Source: Candidatus Margulisiibacteriota bacterium (GTDB lineage Bacteria > Margulisbacteria > Termititenacia > Termititenacales > Termititenacaceae). Taken from it: DNA of 34,365 nucleotides. Made by a program: the position numbers and the translations under genes. How positions within the stretch are numbered: position 1 is the stretch's first letter; the number at the start of each line of letters is the position of its first letter. The notes beneath the pieces are model-generated. The model saw only the letters and a program-made list of their open reading frames with translations. It searched no databases and had not been told where the DNA came from. The DNA lies in the NCBI GenBank assembly GCA_031268855.1, contig JAIRWS010000001.1:1-34365 (forward strand), written 5' to 3'. Of this stretch, positions 25,136 to 33,115 are shown one piece after another.

Positions 25136-28100
25136 ATGGACAGACGAGTATTACTTAAAAAACTAGGGTTCTTACCAAAAGAGAACACTAAAGGTATATA
25201 TCGTAAGATATATACACAGAAATACGCAATTGAAGTAGATTTTAACAACAACACTATTGACTATGGCAAAAAAATAAGAAGCGACAGTAAAACTACGCAA
25301 AACTTTTCTCAACCTGAAAACTTTGTTATCCTAGAATGCGTGAATCGTTTACTAGAAAAAGGCTATAAACCACAAAGCATTATTTTGGAAAAAACATATT
25401 CCGCAGGGCATGGCACTTCGGGTCGGCTTGACATCTGTGTGAATCGTCCCGACGATTCGGAATACCTATTGATCGAATGTAAAACATACGGCAAGGAATT
25501 TGATGCGGCATTTAGGCGCATGAAAGAAGATGGTGGACAGTTATTTACTTATTTCAAATTTAGTAATAAAGCCGCTGTTATTCTGCTTTATGCTTCAGAA
25601 CTAAAAGACGGTAAAATTGTTTACCGCAACGAAATTGTAAAAATTGAAGACGATTACCGTACAGGCGATGTCAAGGATTTTTATGAGAGATGGAACAAGC
25701 TGACTAAAGATAACGGCGTTTTTGATGAATGGGTAAAACTCTACAATTTTGAAAGCAAAGCGTTGACCCCAGAACAGTTAAAACCTATCGGGAAAGAAGA
25801 CAGCAGTATTATCTTCAATAGTTTTTTGGAAATATTGCGGCATAATGTCGTCTCGGACAAACCCAATGCCTTTAACAAGATATTTACCTTATTTCTGTGC
25901 AAGATATATGATGAAAAGAATACTAAACCCAATAAGGAGTTGGCTTTTCAGTGGTTTTATGCACCTTATCAATATGAGGGAATAAATTACCCGCCGGATG
26001 ATCATATTTCTTTTCAGAAGCGATTGACAGATCTTTACAAAAAGGGAATGAAAGAATTTTTAGAAAAAGAAGTAACCGATATTTCAGATACCGAGTTTGA
26101 AAACAAATATGGTGATGTCAGTGAAGATATTCGTAAAAAAATATTGGATGACCTTACGGAAATCCGCTTAAAAAAGAACAACGAATTCGCGATTAAAGAA
26201 GTTTTTGACAATGATTCGTTTGAAGAAAACGCAAAAGTTGTAAAAGAAGTTGTAGAGCTATTGCAGGGCTATAAGATTCGTTACGCCGCTAAACAGCAAT
26301 ATTTATCCGATTTTTTTGAGTTGTTGCTTGGAACTGGATTAAAACAAGAATCAGGACAATTTTTTACACCTGTACCGGTAGCCCAGTTTATTATTAAAAG
26401 CTTACCCGTTGGCAATATTGTTCAAAGCAAGTTGCAAAAAATGGAAAAAGACGCTTTTTTGCCTCATATTATTGATTATGCCGCCGGTAGCGGCCATTTC
26501 ATAACGGAAAGTATGCATGAATTACAAAATTCATTAGAAAATATTGATTCCAATAAATTATTTGGAGACGCCAAAAAGTTTGTTGATAAAGCAAAAACCT
26601 ATCCATATGATTGGGCGTACAACTATGTTTATGGCATAGAGAAAGATTACCGTTTAATAAAAGTCAGTAAAGTTGGTTGTTATCTTCATGGTGATGGCTT
26701 GGCACAAGTAATACACAGCGACGGTTTGGGAAATTTCAAAAACACCAAAGAATACAAAGGTCTTCTTACAAAAACTGATAAGGATTTTCCGCAGGAAAAC
26801 AGGCAGTTCGACATACTTGTTTCCAACCCGCCCTATTCGGTTTCGACATTTAGAAATAACGCAAGCAAATTTTATGGCAAAGATGATTTTGGGCTTTACG
26901 ATAGTCTTACTGATAACAGTAGCGAAATTGAATGTCTGTTTATTGAACGCGCTAAACAATTACTGAAAGACGGCGGTGTAGCTGGCATTATTTTACCAAG
27001 TTCTATTTTGAACAATGAAGGTATTTATACTCAAGCTCGTGAAATCATTTTGCGATATTTTGAAATTATCGCTATCACCGAGCTAGGTGGCAATACGTTT
27101 TTAGCAACAGGCACAAATACAGTTGTATTGTTTTTGCGGCGCAGGAACAATTATGACAGTATAAATCTGCGAAAATCCGTAGAACGGTTTTTTGACGATT
27201 TTCAAGATGTAACCCGCAATGGTATAGAAAAACCTGTTTTGCAATATATTAATCATGTTTGGAAAGGAATAACACTTGACGATTATGTTACGTTATTGAA
27301 AAAAAAGCCTAACAACGCTGTTGTCAATCATGAAATTTATAAGGAATATCGTGCAAAAACTCCTGCTGGAATAGAAAAAGATTTCTGGAATATGGTCATT
27401 ACAATTGAAAAGGAAAAATTGTTCTATTTTATTTTGGTCTATCCGCAAAAAGTAGCGGTGGTAAAGACTGGCAGCAGGGATGCTGAAAAACGCTTTTTAG
27501 GTTACGCGTTTTCCCATCGTCGCGGAAATGAAGGCATTCACCCGATACAGCGGGGCAAAACCATTGAGGAATGTACTCGTCTATTCGATGATATGCGTTT
27601 TGATAATCCTGAAAAGGCAAGTACTTATATTTACAATGCATTCAAAAATAAATATCCGGCCATTGGCGATTCATTAAGAAACAATGTTTTCTATATGGAT
27701 TTGATTGATATGCTTACTTTCGACAGAGTTGGTTTCGATAAAAATATTTCGCTTTCGATTAAGAAAAAAGTAACGATTGAAAGCAACTGGAGAATTGTAA
27801 AATTAAGTGAAGTTACAAAAATAGATTATGGGACACGAATAGTCAAAGCAACCGGCGAAGGAACTATTTATCCTGTATACGGTGGGGGCGGAGAAACATT
27901 TAAAACAGATACATTTAACAGAAAAAACACATTTATTATCTCCAGATTCGGAATGTCGCCTGAATGTATCCGATTTGTTCCAGGAATGTTTTTCTTAAAT
28001 GACTCAGGAATGACAATAGACACTTTAAATAAAGAAGCTTTAAATCTATCATACCTTAATTATTATCTTTATTTGAATCAAGAAATGGTTTATTGTTGCG

Positions 28101-28783
28101 GCAGAGGTGTTGCCCAAAAGAATATTGACATTGATGCTTTTAATTCTATTCCTATTCCCCTTCCTCCGCTCGAAATTCAACAAAAAATCGTTTCCGAAAT
28201 AGACGTTCTGGAAAAGAAAGAGGCGGAGGCGAAAGAGGGGATGGTAAGTTTGAGAAAAAGTATTGATCGTGTTTTAGAAACAAAATCAGCAGAAAAGTAT
28301 AAAGTGGGCGATATTTTGACTTTGGAATATGGTGCGGCTTTGCCTGAAAACAATCGAATAAAAGGCGAGTTTCCTGTGATGGGTTCGAATGGAATTGTCG
28401 GCCATCACAATGAATATTCGGTAAAAAGTCCGGCAATTATTGTTGGACGTAAAGGTTCTGCGGGTAAAATAACTTATATTGATAAAAATTGTTTCCCGAT
28501 AGACACGGCTTTTTATGTGAAACTTATTAAAAATAAATATCACCCAAAATTGATTTATTTCGCTTTACAAAAAGCAGGGTTAGAAAATTTATCAGGCGGT
28601 ACAGGCGTTCCTGGACTGAACAGGAATGCTGTTTACTCAAAAACCATTTCTCTTCCCCCATTCTCCGAACAGCAGAAAATTGTTGCCAAAATCGAAAAAA
28701 TTGAGGCGCAAATAGACAAATTGCGGCAGCAATTAGCAAGTATTCCTAAGCAAAAAGAAATCATTTTGAAAAACTATTTATAA
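25136..28783 (+). CDS. Single-chain restriction-modification enzyme (nuclease, methyltransferase, two specificity domains)
   Basis: A 1215-residue protein that carries out cutting, N6-adenine methylation and recognition in one chain, a type IIG-like design built from type I parts. Order: an HsdR-N-like PD-(D/E)XK nuclease (D99 in GRLDI, E114-x-K116 in IECKTYG); an HsdM-like helical linker; the methyltransferase with QESGQFFTPVPVAQFI, SAM motif DYAAGSGHF near 447 and NPPY at 564-567; then two HsdS-type target domains, from about 883 (NWRIVKLSEVTKIDYGTRI) and about 1054 (KYKVGDILTLEYGAALP), each closing with an IPIPLPP or ISLPPFSEQQKIV element and a coiled helix. There is no helicase, so no type I translocation. 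It is AT-rich relative to murG upstream, suggesting transfer. Specificity unknown; two target domains imply a split recognition site. Confidence 0.9.
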   Translation: MDRRVLLKKLGFLPKENTKGIYRKIYTQKYAIEVDFNNNTIDYGKKIRSDSKTTQNFSQPENFVILECVNRLLEKGYKPQSIILEKTYSAGHGTSGRLDICVNRPDDSEYLLIECKTYGKEFDAAFRRMKEDGGQLFTYFKFSNKAAVILLYASELKDGKIVYRNEIVKIEDDYRTGDVKDFYERWNKLTKDNGVFDEWVKLYNFESKALTPEQLKPIGKEDSSIIFNSFLEILRHNVVSDKPNAFNKIFTLFLCKIYDEKNTKPNKELAFQWFYAPYQYEGINYPPDDHISFQKRLTDLYKKGMKEFLEKEVTDISDTEFENKYGDVSEDIRKKILDDLTEIRLKKNNEFAIKEVFDNDSFEENAKVVKEVVELLQGYKIRYAAKQQYLSDFFELLLGTGLKQESGQFFTPVPVAQFIIKSLPVGNIVQSKLQKMEKDAFLPHIIDYAAGSGHFITESMHELQNSLENIDSNKLFGDAKKFVDKAKTYPYDWAYNYVYGIEKDYRLIKVSKVGCYLHGDGLAQVIHSDGLGNFKNTKEYKGLLTKTDKDFPQENRQFDILVSNPPYSVSTFRNNASKFYGKDDFGLYDSLTDNSSEIECLFIERAKQLLKDGGVAGIILPSSILNNEGIYTQAREIILRYFEIIAITELGGNTFLATGTNTVVLFLRRRNNYDSINLRKSVERFFDDFQDVTRNGIEKPVLQYINHVWKGITLDDYVTLLKKKPNNAVVNHEIYKEYRAKTPAGIEKDFWNMVITIEKEKLFYFILVYPQKVAVVKTGSRDAEKRFLGYAFSHRRGNEGIHPIQRGKTIEECTRLFDDMRFDNPEKASTYIYNAFKNKYPAIGDSLRNNVFYMDLIDMLTFDRVGFDKNISLSIKKKVTIESNWRIVKLSEVTKIDYGTRIVKATGEGTIYPVYGGGGETFKTDTFNRKNTFIISRFGMSPECIRFVPGMFFLNDSGMTIDTLNKEALNLSYLNYYLYLNQEMVYCCGRGVAQKNIDIDAFNSIPIPLPPLEIQQKIVSEIDVLEKKEAEAKEGMVSLRKSIDRVLETKSAEKYKVGDILTLEYGAALPENNRIKGEFPVMGSNGIVGHHNEYSVKSPAIIVGRKGSAGKITYIDKNCFPIDTAFYVKLIKNKYHPKLIYFALQKAGLENLSGGTGVPGLNRNAVYSKTISLPPFSEQQKIVAKIEKIEAQIDKLRQQLASIPKQKEIILKNYL

Positions 28784-28823
28784 CATACATTGCTCATTAT
28801 TTAAAAATTGGAGTACACGATTA

Positions 28824-29048
28824 ATGAAACAAAAAAGAAAATCAAAATACTATGTAATAACAGAGGAAGATATCAATAAAGCATTAGCCAAGTCTGCGCT
28901 ATTAACTGAGCAAGAAATTAGCTTTCTGCGCAGTTCGTATAGCTACGTTGGCGGTGGGCTGACGATAAAGCAAGCCATTTTTTTTAGGAGTATCCAAAGA
29001 AAAATCAAGAAAAGTGAAAGTCTAAACGGCGAGTTCTGGAACAAATAA
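28824..29048 (+). CDS. Small hypothetical protein after the RM gene
   Basis: A 74-residue basic protein beginning MKQKRKSKYYVITEEDINKA, followed by predicted helices. GGAG lies 10 bases before the ATG. It sits 40 bases after the restriction gene, on the same strand and equally AT-rich, so it probably arrived and is transcribed with it. A role as a small regulator or accessory of that system is only a guess. Confidence 0.65.
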   Translation: MKQKRKSKYYVITEEDINKALAKSALLTEQEISFLRSSYSYVGGGLTIKQAIFFRSIQRKIKKSESLNGEFWNK

Positions 29049-29075
29049 TCAAGTCGTTCGTAAAAGCGTAAGCAA

Positions 29076-29105
29076 TTGACGCAAACTTTTTTTTACCTAT
29101 ATAAT
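29076..29105 (+). promoter_or_regulatory. Promoter of the rpmH-rnpA-yidD-yidC cluster
   Basis: TTGACG (29076-29081), 18-base spacer, consensus TATAAT (29100-29105). Transcription would start near 29112, giving a short leader with AAGGAG before rpmH. Confidence 0.75.
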
Positions 29106-29130
29106 AACTCACTAAACAAGGAGAACAAAA

Positions 29131-29268
29131 ATGACGAAACGCACCTTTCAGCCCAAAGCCCTGCGGGAAAAACGCAAAAAAGGTTTTTTGTCGCGGATGA
29201 GCACGGCCAATGGCAAAAACGTTGTCCGCCGCCGGCGCGCCAGAGGCAGAAAGCGTTTGACCGTTTAG
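29131..29268 (+). CDS. rpmH: 50S ribosomal protein L34
   Basis: A 45-residue, strongly basic protein of the large ribosomal subunit: [19 protein letters not shown], then [20 protein letters not shown] and RKRLTV. The QP...GF..RM.T.NG....RRRA.GR.RL.V pattern is unmistakable L34. AAGGAG lies 7 bases before the ATG. It is the first gene of the cluster and ends 5 bases before the rnpA start. Confidence 0.97.
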   Translation: MTKRTFQPKALREKRKKGFLSRMSTANGKNVVRRRRARGRKRLTV

Positions 29269-29273
29269 ACGGC

Positions 29274-29606
29274 GTGTTCCCGACGCTGACCAAGCAGGCC
29301 GATTTTGCGGCCGTTTACGCGGGACAGAAACAGGTCAGCAAAAGTTTTGTGCTGTTTTATTTACCCCACGCAGAATTCCGCTATGCGGTAGTGGCCTCGA
29401 AAAAAACTATCGGCAACGCTGTCCAGCGCAATCGCGCCAAGCGGCTTTTACGGGAATTGGTCAGATTTGCGGACACTTCAACTTCGCTCAGCGCCCGCTT
29501 AAAAGGGCGTTTGATTTTGGTGGCGCGCGCGGGAACGTTGAAAAATAAATTTGCGGAGCTGCAGGCCGAGCTGGAAAAATGCTTAAAAAACTGGTTATCC
29601 GTTTAA
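29274..29606 (+). CDS. rnpA: Ribonuclease P protein component
   Basis: The protein subunit that helps RNase P RNA cut the 5' leader from tRNA precursors. The signature RNRAKRLLREL lies in the middle, preceded by FRYAVVASKKTIGNAVQ, and the N-terminus has the usual TLTKQADFAAVYAGQK. The start is GTG 29274 (110 residues), the only usable start downstream of the promoter; it is 5 bases after the rpmH stop and has no ribosome site, so translation probably couples to rpmH. Its 3' end overlaps yidD by 28 bases. Confidence 0.9.
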   Translation: MFPTLTKQADFAAVYAGQKQVSKSFVLFYLPHAEFRYAVVASKKTIGNAVQRNRAKRLLRELVRFADTSTSLSARLKGRLILVARAGTLKNKFAELQAELEKCLKNWLSV

Positions 29607-29788
29607 TTCGGGTCTATCAATTTTTTAGCCAGCGGCTGCCCCTGCGAGCTTGCCGGTTTTACCCGACCTGCTCGGAATATATGATCTTGAGTTTAGAAAA
29701 ATACGGCCTCGCGCGCGGGCTCTGGCGCGGGTTAAAAAGGATTATCCGCTGCCGTCCCGGACAGCCAGGCGGCGAAGATTGGCCGTAG
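29579..29788 (+). CDS. yidD: Membrane protein insertion efficiency factor YidD
   Basis: A 69-residue YidD: IRLIRVYQFFSQRLPLRACR, FYPTCSEYMILSLEKYG, and RIIRCRPGQPGGEDWP are the family signatures, including the paired cysteines. YidD assists YidC-dependent insertion at the membrane. It overlaps rnpA by 28 bases and lies just before yidC, the standard order. Confidence 0.95.
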   Translation: MLKKLVIRLIRVYQFFSQRLPLRACRFYPTCSEYMILSLEKYGLARGLWRGLKRIIRCRPGQPGGEDWP

Positions 29789-29822
29789 CTTTTTATATTT
29801 TTGCCGGGAAAGGAGAGTGAAA

Positions 29823-30584
29823 ATGAATAATTTTTTTATTGAGGTCTTAAAACTTTTTGGCGCAAATCTAAATTATGGTCTGGCGATTATTCTGCTGACG
29901 CTGCTGATCAAACTTATTTTCTGGCCGCTGACCGCCAAGCAATTTGAGTCCATGGCGGCCATGCGTAAAATCCAGCCCAAACTCAAAGAATTACAGGAAA
30001 AATACCGCAGTGACCCGCAGACCCTGCAGAAAAAAATGCTGGAGCTGTACAAAACCCACAATATGAATCCCCTGTCCGGCTGTCTGCCGATGTTGATCCA
30101 GCTGCCGATCTTGTTCGCGCTGTACGCCGCGTTGAATTCTGTGGCGTTCATCAATTTCGACGGCGGCAAAGATTTTTTGTGGATCAACGATATTTCCTTT
30201 AAAGAAACCCAGGATTTTGCCGTATTTCAGCGGGAAAATCAGCGCGGGATTTCCGACACGCGCGAAACACGGGAAAAAGCGCTGGCCAATATTATTGTGA
30301 AAAAACAATACACCGGCGTGAATTCCAAATTTCCGGTGGCGGCGCCTCTGCTGGCGATACTGGTGGCCTTGACCACTTATTTCAGCCAAAAGACTATGGG
30401 CATGGACAAAGAGCAGGAAAAAATGATGCTGATGATGCCGGTAGTGATGCTGGTCGTCTGTCTGAATTTGAGCGCGGGCATTTCAATTTATTTGCTCATG
30501 TCCAATTTATTTGCCGGCCTGCAGCAGGTCTATATGCTGAAAAAACTGCCGCCGCAGACGATCGACGTTAAACAAATTAAGTAA
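29823..30584 (+). CDS. yidC: Membrane protein insertase YidC/Oxa1
   Basis: Inserts and folds inner-membrane proteins, alone or with Sec. ATG 29823 is chosen because AGGAG sits 7 bases upstream; the GTG two codons earlier is too close. In 253 residues there are the conserved core helices: GLAIILLTLLIKLIFWPLTA, the charged hairpin (KIQPKLKELQEKYRSDP), LSGCLPMLIQLPILFALYAA, PLLAILVALTTYF and the last pair ending LQQVYMLKK. It lacks the large periplasmic domain of proteobacterial YidC and any lipoprotein signal. The loop after the second core helix is about 60 residues and charged. Confidence 0.94.
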   Translation: MNNFFIEVLKLFGANLNYGLAIILLTLLIKLIFWPLTAKQFESMAAMRKIQPKLKELQEKYRSDPQTLQKKMLELYKTHNMNPLSGCLPMLIQLPILFALYAALNSVAFINFDGGKDFLWINDISFKETQDFAVFQRENQRGISDTRETREKALANIIVKKQYTGVNSKFPVAAPLLAILVALTTYFSQKTMGMDKEQEKMMLMMPVVMLVVCLNLSAGISIYLLMSNLFAGLQQVYMLKKLPPQTIDVKQIK

Positions 30585-30605
30585 AATTATACAAAGGAGA
30601 AAATT

Positions 30606-31178
30606 ATGTTTGGAATTTTTGGCAAGAAAGAAGATACTGTCACGGAACCCGCCGTTGAAGCCGTCGTGGAAAGGCCGCAGCGCGAAACCCTGGAGATCAC
30701 TTCCGCAATTACGGACAACGCGCGGCTGACGCTGCTCGATATTTTAAAAACAATGGGCTTGAATGTCGATGTTGTCGTAAAAGAAAACCGCGAGAACACC
30801 ATTTCGCTGGAAATCACCGGCGCGGAAGATCTGGGTATTGTGATCGGCAAGGCCGGCAGCACTTTGCAGGCCCTGCAATTATTGCTGTCCAATATTTTAA
30901 GCCGCAAATATCAGAAGAAGGCTTTCGTGCATCTGGACGCCAACGATTATAAGGTCAAGCAGGAGCAGACCATTATCGCCGCGGCCAACGACGCCGCCGA
31001 TGTCGCCGAGCGCGAAAATGTGCAGATCGTCCTTGACCCGATGTCCGCCGCGGAAAGACGCATTGTGCACACCGCGCTGCAAGACCGCCCCAGCATTGAG
31101 ACTTTTAGCCGCGGCATGGGGCGCACGCGCCAGGTTGTTGTTTCGCCCAAAGGCTTCAAAAAAGAAAAACGTGAATAA
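30606..31178 (+). CDS. khpB: KH-R3H RNA-binding protein Jag/KhpB
   Basis: A 190-residue RNA-binding protein with a KH domain (ITGAEDLGIVIGKAGSTLQA, with the GxxG loop as GKAG) and a C-terminal R3H domain (SAAERRIVHTALQDRPSIET). The usual Jag-N domain is missing; only an acidic linker of about 45 residues precedes the KH domain. Relatives bind RNAs and affect cell elongation and division. AAAGGAG precedes the ATG; its end overlaps the mnmE start by 8 bases. Confidence 0.92.
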   Translation: MFGIFGKKEDTVTEPAVEAVVERPQRETLEITSAITDNARLTLLDILKTMGLNVDVVVKENRENTISLEITGAEDLGIVIGKAGSTLQALQLLLSNILSRKYQKKAFVHLDANDYKVKQEQTIIAAANDAADVAERENVQIVLDPMSAAERRIVHTALQDRPSIETFSRGMGRTRQVVVSPKGFKKEKRE

Positions 31179-32502
31179 CACTATCGCCGCTATTGCCACT
31201 CCTCCGGGAACGGGAGGGGTGGCGATAGTACGCATTTCCGGGCCGGACGCTTTTGCCGTAGCGGCTAAAATTTCAAGTGTAAAAATTTTTGACAAAAACA
31301 CCATAAAACCCTGTGTTTTACTTGAACTTAACAGCAAAAACGTCATTGATAAAGGATTACTTTCCGTTTTCAAAGCTCCTAATTCCTACACTGGCGAAGA
31401 TGTAGTAGAAATTAACTGTCATGGTTCATATTACTTGACACAAAAATTATTGACCGAGGTTTTAAAAGCCGGAGCGCGCTTGGCGGAAGCCGGAGAATTT
31501 ACCAAAAGAGCATTTTTATCCGGAAAGTTGGACTTAACACAGGTCGAGGCTGTCGCCGATACTATTTCCGCCGGCAGCGAAATGTCTTTAAGCCTGGCTT
31601 TACGCCATTTGGACGGCGATGTCCGGCAAAAAATTCGGGAAATTCGAGGGGAATTTCTGCAAATTCTAAGCGAGATAGAAGCCGCGCTGGATTATCCCGA
31701 GGAAATTCCCGACCCGCCGCTAGAAAAAATCCGCCTGCTACTGCAAAACGCGCAAAAAACTTTCGCGCGATTACTGGCGGATAGCGACAAAGGCCTGCTC
31801 ATAAAATCCGGCGCCGTGATCGTCCTGGCCGGCAGACCCAATACCGGCAAGTCCTCGCTTTTTAACGCGCTGCTCAAACACAACAAGGCGATCGTGGCCG
31901 AAACGCCTGGCACGACGCGTGACGCTCTGGAAGCCGAAGCGCAGATCGGCGGACTGCGCGTCACGCTCGTCGACACGGCCGGGCTGCGCGAGACGCAGGA
32001 CGCCGTGGAAAAACTCGGCGTGGAGCGCAGCCACGCGCATTTGCAAACAGCCGATCTCGTGCTGGCCGTATCTGACGCGGCTTCCAGCCCAACCGAGGAA
32101 GAACAAAAATTTCTGGAAACCCTGCAGGACCGCCCGCATTTGCGCGTGGCCAATAAAATCGACTTGTTAGAAAAAGTGGACATCTCGGCAGCCCTGCCAG
32201 TCTCTGCCAAGACCGGCCAAAATCTTGATCTGCTGGCCGCCAAAATTTTAGAAAAACTCGACCTGCGCCGCGTGGATCTCAGCCGGAACATTTACATCAG
32301 CTCACTGCGCCAAAAAGATCAGCTTTTCCGCGCGGCAAAAATTCTGGCCAAAACCCTGGACACGCTGGAGTCAGCCGCCTATCTGGACGCGCTGGCGCCG
32401 TATCTCAAAGAGATCATCACCGTCCTGGGCGAGATCACCGGCGACGCGGTGTCTGACGAGATCATCGGGCAGATTTTCGCCAATTTTTGCGTGGGGAAAT
32501 AA
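31171..32502 (+). CDS. mnmE: tRNA modification GTPase MnmE
   Basis: With MnmG it modifies U34 of certain tRNAs. The start is GTG 31171 (443 residues; NNTIAAIATPPGTGGVAIVR), lying in the jag stop region (GTGAATAA), so the two are coupled; a longer frame upstream is merely jag sequence. G-domain motifs: GRPNTGKSS at 221-229, GTTRD, DTAGLRET, NKID, with the final catalytic motif FCVGK. Bases about 31250-31560 are strikingly AT-rich (roughly one third GC by hand count of 31261-31440), while the rest is GC-rich, suggesting a mosaic gene. mnmG is not in the window. Confidence 0.96.
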   Translation: MNNTIAAIATPPGTGGVAIVRISGPDAFAVAAKISSVKIFDKNTIKPCVLLELNSKNVIDKGLLSVFKAPNSYTGEDVVEINCHGSYYLTQKLLTEVLKAGARLAEAGEFTKRAFLSGKLDLTQVEAVADTISAGSEMSLSLALRHLDGDVRQKIREIRGEFLQILSEIEAALDYPEEIPDPPLEKIRLLLQNAQKTFARLLADSDKGLLIKSGAVIVLAGRPNTGKSSLFNALLKHNKAIVAETPGTTRDALEAEAQIGGLRVTLVDTAGLRETQDAVEKLGVERSHAHLQTADLVLAVSDAASSPTEEEQKFLETLQDRPHLRVANKIDLLEKVDISAALPVSAKTGQNLDLLAAKILEKLDLRRVDLSRNIYISSLRQKDQLFRAAKILAKTLDTLESAAYLDALAPYLKEIITVLGEITGDAVSDEIIGQIFANFCVGK

Positions 32503-32543
32503 TCGACGCGCCGGCATATACAACCGGATATTTCTTTGTTGTT

Positions 32544-32858
32544 TCAACCCGCTAAAACCACTATGGTAATCCCTGCATTGTATTTATTGAAATCGCGGTC
32601 TTTGGCTAATTCGGAACAGGCCGCCAGAACAGCCTGCCCTTCTCTGGCAAAAAGTTCAAATTTTTCGCCGGCGCAAAATTTGTATCGTCCGCGTAAAAAC
32701 TCCGGCAACTCCGCACGTATCTTTCCGCAGCCGTGAATTATTTTCACCGCTTTGTAGCCGCGCCGTCTGGCCGAAAGCAGAGCTTGCTCCACCAGCGCGA
32801 GCGCTTCGTCCACGGTCGGCCGATAAGGATGCAGGTCAAAACGCTTAATCTTTAACAC
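32544..32858 (-). CDS. Stand-alone Smr-domain protein
   Basis: A 104-residue protein made of one Smr (small MutS-related) domain: DLHPYRPTVDEALALV near 8-23 and the conserved VKIIHGCGKIRAELPEFL near 38-55. Smr domains nick or cut DNA or RNA. The start is GTG 32858; an ATG fitting the family is absent and the ribosome site is weak. It is convergent with mnmE and points away from the candidate origin. Confidence 0.82.
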   Translation of the reverse strand: MLKIKRFDLHPYRPTVDEALALVEQALLSARRRGYKAVKIIHGCGKIRAELPEFLRGRYKFCAGEKFELFAREGQAVLAACSELAKDRDFNKYNAGITIVVLAG

Positions 32859-32874
32859 TCTTTTATTTTATCTG

Positions 32875-33115
32875 TCTGTTTTTAAATACTCAAGCAGTAT
32901 TTTATTTAAAATAAAGTTATTCCTATTATCAACCACTTATCAACAAAAATACGCTGTTTTTATCCAGTTAAGCGTTAAGTATTGCTTTTTTAAGCGTTGC
33001 TTTGTGCAAAACTCGTTGATAACGTGTATAACTTTACGGTTTATGCACGATTTTATGCACTGATTATACAGAAAAACAGGTTACTTACTTACTTCTTTTA
33101 AAGAATTTATGCACG
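32875..33115. other. Candidate replication origin (oriC): AT-rich stretch plus nine DnaA-box-like sites
   Basis: Sites close to TTATnCACA: TTATCAACC 32926-32934, TTATCAACA 32937-32945, TTATCCAGT 32960-32968, minus-strand TTATCAACG 33014-33022 and TTATACACG 33023-33031 (abutting), TTATGCACG 33041-33049, TTATGCACT 33053-33061, TTATACAGA 33064-33072 and TTATGCACG 33107-33115 (in the miaB end). An AT-rich stretch at 32875-32925 could be the unwinding element. Direct repeats TTAAGCGTT at 32968-32976 and 32990-32998 are 22 bases apart. No dnaA is nearby, so this rests on box density and neighbourhood. Confidence 0.7.

Noticed and set aside
29076-29606. A Thermus-like rnpA that starts upstream and contains the whole of rpmH in another frame
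   Set aside because: The frame is indeed open across rpmH, but its only upstream start codon is inside the -35 of the promoter, and there is no ATG, GTG or TTG in frame between the expected transcription start and GTG 29274.
31000-31170. N-terminal extension of mnmE into jag
   Set aside because: The extension is jag coding DNA in another frame; MnmE family proteins start at the NNTIAAIATPPG segment.
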